A stretch of DNA of 64,000 bases from the NCBI RefSeq assembly GCF_014651075.1, contig NZ_BMWE01000011.1, positions 233,761 through 297,760 of the forward strand, written 5' to 3'. Shown here one piece after another: positions 26,455-33,324 of the stretch. Positions within the stretch are counted from its first letter, which is position 1. Each line of letters starts with the position of its first letter. The notes below the pieces were generated by a model. It made no database searches, was not told the origin of the DNA, and saw nothing but the letters and a program-made list of their open reading frames with translations. Both the position numbers and the translations under genes were made by a program. This DNA is from Streptomyces djakartensis. Its GTDB lineage: Bacteria > Actinomycetota > Actinomycetes > Streptomycetales > Streptomycetaceae.

Positions 26455-28536
26455 ATGTCCATTGCCAGTACTGACCACGTCGTCGTGCCCGAGAACGAGG
26501 CAGCCGAGGACGCCCCCCAGGTCACTTTCGCCGACCTGGGCCTGCCCGAAGGCGTTGTGCGCAAGCTCGCGCAGAACGGCGTGACCACCCCCTTCCCGAT
26601 CCAGGCGGCGACCATCCCGGACGCCCTGGCCGGCAAGGACATCCTCGGCCGTGGCCGCACCGGCTCCGGCAAGACCCTCTCCTTCGGTCTGCCGACGCTG
26701 GCGACGCTCGCCGGTGGCCGTACCGAGAAGCACAAGCCGCGGGCCGTCATCCTCACGCCGACGCGTGAGCTCGCCATGCAGGTCGCCGACGCGCTCCAGC
26801 CCTACGGCGACGTCCTCGGCCTCAAGATGAAGGTCGTCTGCGGCGGTACGTCGATGGGCAACCAGATCTACGCCCTGGAGAAGGGCGTCGACATCCTGGT
26901 CGCCACCCCGGGCCGGCTGCGCGACATCATCAACCGCGGCGCCTGCTCGCTGGAGAACGTGCAGATCGCGGTCCTCGACGAGGCCGACCAGATGTCCGAC
27001 CTGGGCTTCATGCCCGAGGTCACGGAGCTGCTGGACCAGATCCCGGCGGGCGGCCAGCGCATGCTGTTCTCCGCGACCATGGAGAACGAGATCAAGACTC
27101 TCGTCGACCGGTACCTGAACGACCCGGTCAGCCATGAGGTCGACGCCGCCCAGGGCGCCGTGACGACCATGTCGCACCACATCCTGATCGTGAAGCCCAA
27201 GGACAAGGCGCCGGTCACCGCCGCGATCGCCTCCCGCAAGGGCCGCACCATCATCTTCGTGCGGACCCAGCTGGGTGCCGACCGTGTCGCGGAGCAGCTG
27301 CGCGACTCCGGGGTGAAGGCCGACGCGCTGCACGGCGGCATGACCCAGGGCGCGCGGACCCGGACCCTGGCCGACTTCAAGGACGGGTACGTCAACGTGC
27401 TCGTGGCGACCGACGTCGCCGCGCGCGGCATCCACGTCGACGGCATCGACCTGGTGCTGAACGTGGACCCGGCCGGCGACCACAAGGACTACCTGCACCG
27501 GGCGGGCCGCACGGCGCGCGCCGGCCGCACGGGCACGGTCGTGTCCCTGTCGCTCCCGCATCAGCGGCGGCAGATCTTCCGGCTGATGGAGGACGCGGGC
27601 GTGGACGCCACGCGCCACATCATCCAGGGCGCGGGCGCCTTCGACCCGGAGGTCGCCGAGATCACCGGTGCCCGCTCGATGACCGAGGTGCAGGCCGAGT
27701 CCGTGGGCAACTCCGCGCAGCAGGCCGAGCGTGAGGTCGCCCAGCTCACCAAGGAGCTGGAGCGCGCGCAGCGGCGCGCGAACGAGCTGCGTGAGGAGGC
27801 CGACCGGCTGCTCGCGCGGGTCGCGCGTGAGCGGGGCGAGGAGCCGGTCGCGGTGGCGGCCGGTGAGTCCGCCGAGGCGCCGGCCGGCGTCGAGGCGTCC
27901 GTGCCCGAGCAGCGCACCGCGAAGGACGCCGAGCGTGCGGAGCCCGCCGAGGGTTCTGCGCCGTACGAGCGGCGGGAGCGGCGCGAGGAGCGTGGCGGCG
28001 GCTTCCGGCGTGACGACCGTGGCGGCCGTTCCTTCGACCGTGACCGGGACCGTGACCGTGGGGGTCGTTCGTTCGATCGGCGTGACGACCGGGGTGGCTT
28101 CAACCGCGACCGCGACCGGGATCGTGACCGGGGCGGGCGTTCCTTCGACCGCGACCGTGGCTTCCGCCGGGACGACCGGGCGGACCGGGCGGACCGGGCG
28201 GACCGGGGCGACCGCGGTGACCGGGGCGAGCGTGGCGGCTTCCGGCGTGACGACCGTGGCGCGCGTTCCTTCGACCGTGACCGCGGGGGCCGTTCGTACG
28301 AGCGGCGCGACGAGCGCGGCGGGTTCAACCGCGACCGGGACCGTGGCGGCTTCCGCCGGGACGAGCGCGGCGGGCACCGGGGCAGCGACCGTCCCTTCAA
28401 CCGGGACCGCCGGGACGACCGTCCGGGCTTCCGCTCCGGTGGCCACGACCGTCCGTACGGCCGTCGTGACGACCACCGCGGCGGCGGTTCCTTCGGCCGC
28501 CGCGAGGACAAGCCGCGCTGGAAGCGCAACGGCTGA
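26455..28536 (+). CDS. DEAD-box RNA helicase with RDR/RGG-rich C-terminal tail
   Basis: 693 aa. The helicase core has the Q motif with PFPIQAATI, Walker A GRTGSGKT (residues 67-74), DEAD in VLDEADQMSD, SAT in LFSATME, and motif VI HRAGRTARAGRTG. A coiled-coil segment (residues 420-460) follows. The last 190 residues are built from Arg/Asp/Gly/Phe repeats such as DRGGRSFDRDRD and RRDDRGGFNRD. Such tails bind RNA and drive condensate formation. The family (RhlE/CsdA-like) works in ribosome assembly and mRNA decay. Confidence 0.94.
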   Translation: MSIASTDHVVVPENEAAEDAPQVTFADLGLPEGVVRKLAQNGVTTPFPIQAATIPDALAGKDILGRGRTGSGKTLSFGLPTLATLAGGRTEKHKPRAVILTPTRELAMQVADALQPYGDVLGLKMKVVCGGTSMGNQIYALEKGVDILVATPGRLRDIINRGACSLENVQIAVLDEADQMSDLGFMPEVTELLDQIPAGGQRMLFSATMENEIKTLVDRYLNDPVSHEVDAAQGAVTTMSHHILIVKPKDKAPVTAAIASRKGRTIIFVRTQLGADRVAEQLRDSGVKADALHGGMTQGARTRTLADFKDGYVNVLVATDVAARGIHVDGIDLVLNVDPAGDHKDYLHRAGRTARAGRTGTVVSLSLPHQRRQIFRLMEDAGVDATRHIIQGAGAFDPEVAEITGARSMTEVQAESVGNSAQQAEREVAQLTKELERAQRRANELREEADRLLARVARERGEEPVAVAAGESAEAPAGVEASVPEQRTAKDAERAEPAEGSAPYERRERREERGGGFRRDDRGGRSFDRDRDRDRGGRSFDRRDDRGGFNRDRDRDRDRGGRSFDRDRGFRRDDRADRADRADRGDRGDRGERGGFRRDDRGARSFDRDRGGRSYERRDERGGFNRDRDRGGFRRDERGGHRGSDRPFNRDRRDDRPGFRSGGHDRPYGRRDDHRGGGSFGRREDKPRWKRNG

Positions 28537-28627
28537 CGCACCGCGTCGGTGACACCTACCGGGCCTGTTTCCCCCTTCGGCACGGCCGGGTCCCCGATAC
28601 CTGATCGGAGACTCGGCCACGGCGGGC

Positions 28628-28633
28628 TATGCT
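28628..28633 (+). promoter_or_regulatory. -10 box of the tRNA-Lys promoter
   Basis: TATGCT 20 bases before the tRNA. A -35 is poorly conserved (around 28604-28610). Confidence 0.45.
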
Positions 28634-28652
28634 CGTGGGGGCAACATCGCCT

Positions 28653-28725
28653 GGGCCCTTAGCTCAATTGGCAGAGCAGTGGACTTTTAATCCATTGGTT
28701 GTGGGTTCGAGTCCCACAGGGCCTA
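28653..28725 (+). tRNA. tRNA-Lys (anticodon UUU)
   Basis: 73 nt: acceptor GGGCCCT/AGGGCCT, anticodon loop CTTTTAA, T loop TTCGAGT, discriminator A. CCA is not encoded. It borders the sulfur-transport locus, but no repeat of its 3' end was found on the far side. Confidence 0.95.
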
Positions 28726-28729
28726 CAGA

Positions 28730-28766
28730 GGAGCCCCAGTCCAGACTCCGTCCGGACTGGGGCTCC
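28730..28766 (+). terminator. Terminator after tRNA-Lys
   Basis: A perfect 13-bp stem (28730-28742 with 28754-28766) begins five bases after the tRNA, followed by CTGCTGTTT. Confidence 0.75.
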
Positions 28767-28855
28767 CTGCTGTTTCGGCGTGGTCGCCGGATCATGCCAC
28801 GACCGGGAGCATCGACACACGACGCCTCAACCCGCATGGTGGTGGGGGTGGTTGG

Positions 28856-29272
28856 TCACAACCCGCAGGAACCGCGGTCGAGGTGGAAGTACCGGGCGTT
28901 GGCCCAGCGGCACAACCGCATACCGACGATGACGCCGACGATGGTGATCAGGGCCGGAAGGTAGCCGCTGGCGACCTGGATGATCGGGATGGCGGGGCAC
29001 CCGCCCGAGATGGCCCAGCCGGTCCCGAACAACAACGCGCCGGGGACCACGCCGGCGTGGATACGCCCTGGGGTACGGCGGACCCGCAGCAGCGCGAACG
29101 CGCACACGATGATCACCACCGCGCCCACGAAGGAGAGGAGCATGCGCGGGTCCTGGAAGGTGAACATGCGGTTCAGCTCGGCGTAGTCGCCGAAGCCTAT
29201 GTTGGTGACGGTGTAGCCGAGGGCCAGTCCGGTGATGATGCTGGCCAGCAGTACCGCGCCTCGGGTGCGCAT
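28856..29272 (-). CDS. YeeE/YedE-type half transporter (DUF6691-like)
   Basis: 138 aa with four predicted membrane helices. The conserved GTGWAISGGCPAIPIIQVASG carries the single Cys typical of YeeE/YedE channels, where Cys residues relay thiosulfate or another sulfur species. The ATG shares one base with the stop of the next gene upstream (TGATG), so the two half-proteins are coupled and likely form one complex. In other bacteria the two halves are fused in one protein. Three genes on this strand form an operon. Confidence 0.8.
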   Translation of the reverse strand: MRTRGAVLLASIITGLALGYTVTNIGFGDYAELNRMFTFQDPRMLLSFVGAVVIIVCAFALLRVRRTPGRIHAGVVPGALLFGTGWAISGGCPAIPIIQVASGYLPALITIVGVIVGMRLCRWANARYFHLDRGSCGL

Positions 29273-29931
29273 CAGATCACCTTCCACAGGAGGAACGACA
29301 CCGCGACGGCGGTGCCGAAGAAGACGGCGGTCGCGACGATGCTGACCGGGCGTAGCCGGCCGCAGCCGCTGAGTCCGTGGCCGGAGCTGCATCCACCGGC
29401 CAGCCGAGTGCCGAAGCCGACCAGCACGCCTCCCGCGAACAGCACGGCGATCATGGTGGCTGAATCGGCGGTGACCAGGTTCCGGAACCCCGGGCCCATG
29501 TCGAAGCGGAGGTGGAACCGCCCGGAGGTGACTGCGGCGATGAGTCCACCGAGGAAGATCGACACCAGCAGGACAGCCTGAGTGATCAGTGGGGCCGGGC
29601 GCAGGCTGGTGGCTGCCGGGCCCTCACTCGCTGCCGATCCGGCCTCGGCTCCGGGTGGCTGCGAGGTCCCGTACGGGACCTGCGGAACGGTGGACGTGGT
29701 GGTGGCGGTGGTGCCGAAGTGTTCCGCCGTGGCTGCGGCAAGCGCCTCGGCGAGAGCTTGATCGTCGGTGAACTCGTCGTCCATCCGCTCGAGCTGGCGT
29801 TCGCGGCGCCAGTGCAGCACGCGATCCCACGCTGCCGACACCCCGAGAGACCGATCGGTGCTGAGGGTGTGGTTGATCGTGACCAGAGCGAGGCCGACAG
29901 CGCCCGCCCACCAGGGCCAATAGGTGCTCAT
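29272..29931 (-). CDS. YeeE/YedE family sulfur transporter, larger half
   Basis: 219 aa. One N-terminal helix (residues 4-20) is followed by a cytoplasmic stretch of about 90 residues, then three or four helices. The hallmark GGCSSGHGLSGCGRLRP contains two Cys residues for sulfur relay. Start ATG at 29931 is preferred; it overlaps the preceding gene's stop. Homologues import thiosulfate (TsuA), and related pairs accompany sulfide or rhodanese genes; no rhodanese is present here. The inserted linker (residues 45-115) is rich in Ala/Thr/Ser and is atypical. Confidence 0.82.
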   Translation of the reverse strand: MSTYWPWWAGAVGLALVTINHTLSTDRSLGVSAAWDRVLHWRRERQLERMDDEFTDDQALAEALAAATAEHFGTTATTTSTVPQVPYGTSQPPGAEAGSAASEGPAATSLRPAPLITQAVLLVSIFLGGLIAAVTSGRFHLRFDMGPGFRNLVTADSATMIAVLFAGGVLVGFGTRLAGGCSSGHGLSGCGRLRPVSIVATAVFFGTAVAVSFLLWKVI

Positions 29932-30464
29932 GCGGGTCCTCTCATCCAATCGGCGAGTCGAGCCCACCAGCCGCGCTTCGGGCTGGGCACCTGCCGTGCG
30001 TGTCGAACGGGGTTGTCCGCAGGTTCGGCAGCCTGCGGGGACGGTGCCGGCTGGTCGTGCCGGACACCCGCCGGCGGGGGTGTCGCCCCGGACTGGGCCA
30101 TGGCCTCGGGTGTCGTGGCTCCAAGTCCGGACGGTGACCGCCCATATGGCTGGAACGGTGCCGACTGGGGCCAGGACGCGGCCTCAGGTGCCCCCGGGAC
30201 GGGTTGTGACGGCGAGGGCTGTCGGGGTGCCGCCGTCGCGCTGGTGGCGCCCGATTGGTCCACCCCGGCCGGAGCCTCGAGGTGTCGCGCGCGGGCTCCG
30301 TTGGGCAACAGGCTGATCGGCACACGCTCGCCGGTGAGGGACATCTGGTAGCGCGCACAGCCGAGCCATCGATCCGCGCTGTCGCAGTAGTACTCGCGCC
30401 AGCCTTGCAAACTCGCCCTGAGTACGGGGAAGAGGGGGCATCCTGCGGCATGTGAGCAACTCAC
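29928..30464 (-). CDS. Cys-motif protein of the sulfur-transport operon
   Basis: 178 aa from a GTG at 30464 with GGAGGGAGC upstream. Residues 1-45 contain four Cys in the pattern SCSHAAGCPLF, EYYCDSADRWLGCARYQMS. This CPxF, YC, CARY spacing recurs in small cysteine modules thought to bind an iron-sulfur cluster or Zn. A Pro/Ala/Ser-rich linker of about 100 residues ends in KRGWWARLADWMRGPA. That tail is nearly the same as in the protein at 30902-31144. It is the first gene of the operon and overlaps the next start by four bases. The role is unknown; redox control of the transporter is a guess. Confidence 0.65.
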   Translation of the reverse strand: MSCSHAAGCPLFPVLRASLQGWREYYCDSADRWLGCARYQMSLTGERVPISLLPNGARARHLEAPAGVDQSGATSATAAPRQPSPSQPVPGAPEAASWPQSAPFQPYGRSPSGLGATTPEAMAQSGATPPPAGVRHDQPAPSPQAAEPADNPVRHARQVPSPKRGWWARLADWMRGPA

Positions 30465-30901
30465 GTTGCTCCCTCCTGACCGGCACACCTCCCTCCGTGA
30501 AGAGCGGTTGCCGTTCTTGATTGCTGCCCTCGCTGTGCTCGGTCGACAGTTTGTATGGCAATGTGGTGACGGGCAGTGACAAATAAGGTGCTGTGTCTCC
30601 ATTTCTCGACCGGGCGAGATGCAACCATTGTTTAGGGCCTCGGGCAACTCGGGAATTCCTCGAGCAGGCTCCTCGGCGCTGCTTGGTGAGATACTCTCCG
30701 CGACGGACATGCGGCGTCTGCCTCTTGTATCCGGGTATTTACGTCCGTCAACGAGGCTGCTCGGAGCGGGTTTCGGCTCCCTGTGTGCGGCCTGCGCCAG
30801 CGTGAGGTGGCCGTTCCTGAATGCGGGTGGATATTCTGAGGCCTATTGTGGCGGCGGCGTGAATATCGTGGAGATCGAATAAGGATTGAGGGGGGTTGAT
30901 C
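30465..30901. other. A+T-richer intergenic region between the two Cys-motif genes
   Basis: About 440 bases, lower in G+C than nearly all flanking DNA, holding the divergent promoters of the sulfur operon and the small Cys protein. Open frames here are short and lack good start signals, so I call none. The composition hints at horizontal acquisition of this locus. Confidence 0.45.
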
Positions 30902-31144
30902 ATGTGCCAGCGCGCTGTCTGCCCGTCGTGCCGGAAAGTGACCTATGAGGGTTGCGGAAAGCACGTGGAGCAAGTACTCATGGGAGTACCGGCCGTTCGG
31001 CGGTGCATGTGTGATCCTGCGGAATCCAGGAGTGCCCGCACGGTGGAAACGACGGCTCGACCAAAGTCAGTGCCACCCCGGCAGGGCGGGGAGAGGGGCG
31101 GCTGGTGGGCCCGGCTCGTCGACTGGGCGAAAAGCCCGGCATGA
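30902..31144 (+). CDS. Small Cys-rich protein with WWARL tail
   Basis: 80 aa with GAGGGGGG before the ATG. The first 37 residues (MCQRAVCPSCRKVTYEGCGK, VEQVLMGVPAVRRCMC) match a small zinc-ribbon-like protein common in actinobacteria that has CxxC, GCG, and CxC motifs. The rest is a linker ending in GGWWARLVDWAKSPA, shared with the protein at 29928-30464. It faces away from the sulfur operon. The function is unknown. Confidence 0.75.
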   Translation: MCQRAVCPSCRKVTYEGCGKHVEQVLMGVPAVRRCMCDPAESRSARTVETTARPKSVPPRQGGERGGWWARLVDWAKSPA

Positions 31145-31403
31145 AGTGAGCGCCCAGGGTGCACGCTTGCCGGTCCTTCAGGCAGCGCCGCCGGGTGCGG
31201 GGGCCGGGCGCCGAGCTCCTTGCGGCGAACCGCCGACGGGCGACTGAGCCCCGTCGTCGCCGGCGGGTTCGTCGGCCCTCGAGGACTCCGAGGCCGGCTC
31301 TGCACGGCCGGCCCCGCGGAAAGGTATGGGGCCCGGCCACCGCCCTGGAGCTGGAGCTCTGACGTCTCCTCCCGTGGCCCGGCCCCTGTCAGGCCTGGGA
31401 CCT
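31145..31403. other. G+C-rich intergenic region between convergent genes
   Basis: About 260 bases with no credible gene. The sequence is very G+C-rich, unlike 30465-30901, and marks the return to typical chromosomal composition. Several short hairpins such as CCGGGCGCC are possible. Confidence 0.35.
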
Positions 31404-31475
31404 GTCATTCGGATCACGCCGCAGACGCGGGGCATGGCACGCGCTGCCGATTCCCTGCGCCGTGATCCGAACGAC
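31404..31475. terminator. Inverted repeat downstream of the sigma factor gene
   Basis: 15-base arms (31404-31418 and 31461-31475) that match at 14 positions enclose 42 bases. The repeat ends five bases before the sigma gene stop. It could be a terminator for the sigma factor gene or a protein-binding site. Confidence 0.5.
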
Positions 31476-31480
31476 AGACC

Positions 31481-32341
31481 CTAGCCCGTGGCCAGCATCC
31501 CCGACCGGAGTCGCGCCACCGTGCGGGAGATCAGCCGGGACACGTGCATCTGCGAGATGCCGAGGCGCTTGCCGATCTCCGCCTGGGTGAGTTCCTCCAC
31601 GAAGCGGAGGTGGAGGATGAGGCGCTGGCGTTCGTCGAGTTCGGCGACGAGCGGGGCCAGCGCGTGGAAGTCCTCGACGAGTTCCAGCGCCGGGTCCTCC
31701 TTGCCGATGAAGGCGGCGAGCGTCGCCTCGCTCTCCTCGGAGTCGCTGCTGATCGTGGCGTCCAGGGAGGAGGACGAGTAGCCGTTCGCCGCGACCTGGG
31801 CCTCGACGACCTCCTCCTCCGACAGGTTCATCAGCGCCGCCAGTTCGGCGACCTTCGGTGCGCGGCCGAGGCGGGAGGCGAGTTCCTCGGTGGCCTTGGC
31901 GAGTTCGGTGCGCGCCTCCTGCAGGCGGCGCGGCACGTGCACCGCCCAGGACGTGTCGCGGAAGAACCGCTTGATCTCGCCGACGATGTACGGCACCGCG
32001 AAGCTGGTGAACTGCACCTCGCGGGAGACCTCGAAGCGGTCGATGGCCTTGATGAGGCCGATGACTCCGACCTGGACGACGTCCTCCATCGCCTGGCCAC
32101 TGGCGCGGAACCGGCGGGCCGCGAACCGCACCAGCGACATGTTCATCTCGATGAGCGTGTTGCGCGCGTACTGGTATTCGGGCGTGCCCTCCTCCAGTAC
32201 CGAGAGGCGGTCGAGGAACTGGCCGGTCAGCTCGCGCGCGTCCTGCGGGGCGAGCTTCTGCGGCTCCGCGATCTGCGGAAGGTCCTCGCCGCTCGCGGTG
32301 CAGGAATCCGTCTCCATGCCGATACGCGTTGTCGCCGTCAC
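31481..32341 (-). CDS. SigB/SigF/SigG-family RNA polymerase sigma factor
   Basis: 286 aa from a GTG with GGAGGG upstream. Region 2 is present (RNTLIEMNMSLVRFAARRFR, EDVVQVGVIGLIKAIDRFE, FTSFAVPYIVGEIKRFFRD), region 3 (VHVPRRLQEARTELAKATEEL), and region 4 with HTH (LTQAEIGKRLGISQMHVSRL). This is the group 3 stress/sporulation type controlled by anti-sigma partner switching. Its neighbours are an RsbRST stressosome operon and SpoIIE phosphatases, so it is the probable output of that pathway. No RsbW-type anti-sigma gene lies directly beside it; the HATPase proteins at 35982 and 36425 are candidates. Confidence 0.92.
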   Translation of the reverse strand: MTATTRIGMETDSCTASGEDLPQIAEPQKLAPQDARELTGQFLDRLSVLEEGTPEYQYARNTLIEMNMSLVRFAARRFRASGQAMEDVVQVGVIGLIKAIDRFEVSREVQFTSFAVPYIVGEIKRFFRDTSWAVHVPRRLQEARTELAKATEELASRLGRAPKVAELAALMNLSEEEVVEAQVAANGYSSSSLDATISSDSEESEATLAAFIGKEDPALELVEDFHALAPLVAELDERQRLILHLRFVEELTQAEIGKRLGISQMHVSRLISRTVARLRSGMLATG

Positions 32342-32400
32342 GGGCCCTCCCTCGTAGTTCCGGCCCGCTCCCATCCCCCGACAGGCCACCTCACGCCCCG

Positions 32401-32556
32401 TTACCCGCACTCGCCGGGCTCATGCCCCACAGGACGCAGGCAGAGACGTAGACCACAGTCGGCGCAGGTCGGGGCGGTGACGGGGTATCCGCACCAGCGG
32501 CACGGAGGGGAGGCACGGGAAATGCCGGGAGCGGACAGTTGTCGTTTGACAACCAT
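32401..32556 (-). CDS. 51-residue zinc-ribbon-like protein
   Basis: The frame starts at ATG 32556 (MVVKRQLSAPGISRA) and holds CRWCGY then CADCGLRLC, a CxxC-x8-CxxC zinc ribbon, and ends with GECG. Six Cys in 51 residues are too ordered for a chance frame. It lies 59 bases upstream of the sigma factor gene on the same strand, and a promoter-like pair precedes it. A palindrome spans its first codons. There is no clear Shine-Dalgarno. It may be a redox- or metal-sensing partner, or just a small metal-binding protein. Confidence 0.55.
   Translation of the reverse strand: MVVKRQLSAPGISRASPPCRWCGYPVTAPTCADCGLRLCLRPVGHEPGECG
32538..32553. promoter_or_regulatory. Palindrome over the first codons of the zinc-ribbon gene
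   Basis: GTTGTC-GTTT-GACAAC has perfect six-base arms. It lies 85 bases upstream of the end of the MarR gene and just downstream of the predicted sigma-operon promoter. It suits a MarR-family operator. Confidence 0.45.
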
Positions 32557-32570
32557 AGTCGGAGAGCAAC

Positions 32571-32600
32571 AGAGTAGCCGTGGCAGATGGGCCCGGGGAA
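32571..32600 (-). promoter_or_regulatory. Candidate promoter of the zinc-ribbon/sigma factor operon
   Basis: On the minus strand TTCCCC (32595-32600), 18 bases and TACTCT (32571-32576), about 14 bases before the ATG of the zinc-ribbon ORF. The -35 is weak. Confidence 0.4.
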
Positions 32601-32638
32601 GGATCCGGAATGTACAACCCGGTGCCGAGACGGGCGGT

Positions 32639-33133
32639 TCAGGCAGTCCGGGAGCCGGAGGTGCGGGCGTCGTCGGAGTCGTCGTGTATCTGGGCCGCCG
32701 CCGCGTCGCAGAACGCCTCCAGCCCCTGCAGCAACGCCACCCGCTTGGCGGCGGGCATCTGGTCGAGCACCGCGCGCAGCGCCTGCTCCCGGCGGGTGCG
32801 CAGGTCGGCCAGGAAGACGCGGCCCCGGCCGCTGAGGTGCAGGCGCACCTCGCGGCGGTCCACCGCGCTCACCTCGCGCTCGACGAACCCGGCCGCCTGC
32901 AGCCGGTCGCACAGCCTGCTGGTCGAGGGCGGGGTGGAGGCGAGGCAGTCGGCCAGGGTGCGCAGGTTGATGCCCTCGTGGTGCTCGAGCATGAGCAGTA
33001 CGCGCAGTTGGGACGCGGAAGCGGGGGCCGTCGAGGCCCGGCCCCAGAGGACCTCCAGCAACTCCGCGGCCGTCGAGGTCACACGCGCGACCTCTGCTGG
33101 CTCAGGGCGGGGTGGGAGGGAAGTCACAGTCAC
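32639..33133 (-). CDS. MarR-family transcriptional regulator
   Basis: 164 aa from a GTG. The winged HTH reads SQLRVLLMLEHHEGINLRTLADCL, then STSRLCDRLQAAGFVERE and the wing DRREVRLHLSGRG. It is closely related to the MarR protein at 37582-38124, and the two flank the stress-signalling genes. It lies between the sigma operon and the PP2C gene, with the latter divergent. It may regulate both. Confidence 0.88.
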   Translation of the reverse strand: MTVTSLPPRPEPAEVARVTSTAAELLEVLWGRASTAPASASQLRVLLMLEHHEGINLRTLADCLASTPPSTSRLCDRLQAAGFVEREVSAVDRREVRLHLSGRGRVFLADLRTRREQALRAVLDQMPAAKRVALLQGLEAFCDAAAAQIHDDSDDARTSGSRTA

Positions 33134-33324
33134 ACTCTCGCAGGCACCGGGATGGCCGTCAGCGTACTAGGCGTACGGGCGCGGGGGCGGAATCCGACCG
33201 TGCCGGCAGCCGCCCACCGCGCCCCCGGACACGCGCGGCCGATCCCGTATCCGGGGATCCGCGCCCAAGCCCCCGTACCCGTGGACCCGTCGACGACCGA
33301 GAAGAGATTGGTGCTCAGACCATC

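Noticed and set aside
28016..28500. CRISPR-like or tandem DNA repeat in the helicase gene
   Set aside because: The repeats are in frame, imperfect and encode the RDR/RGG tail; no regular spacers are present.
25468..28620. Open frame of about 1050 codons on the minus strand
   Set aside because: It is antisense to the lipoprotein and helicase genes; its apparent Val/Ala/Thr-Pro repeats come from the RDR repeats on the other strand.
30619..30882. 87-codon plus-strand frame between the two Cys-motif genes
   Set aside because: No good start signal, no domain, and it occupies the probable divergent promoter region.
28653..31480. Integrative island with tRNA-Lys as attachment site
   Set aside because: I found no repeat of the tRNA 3' end on the far side and no integrase; only composition hints remain.
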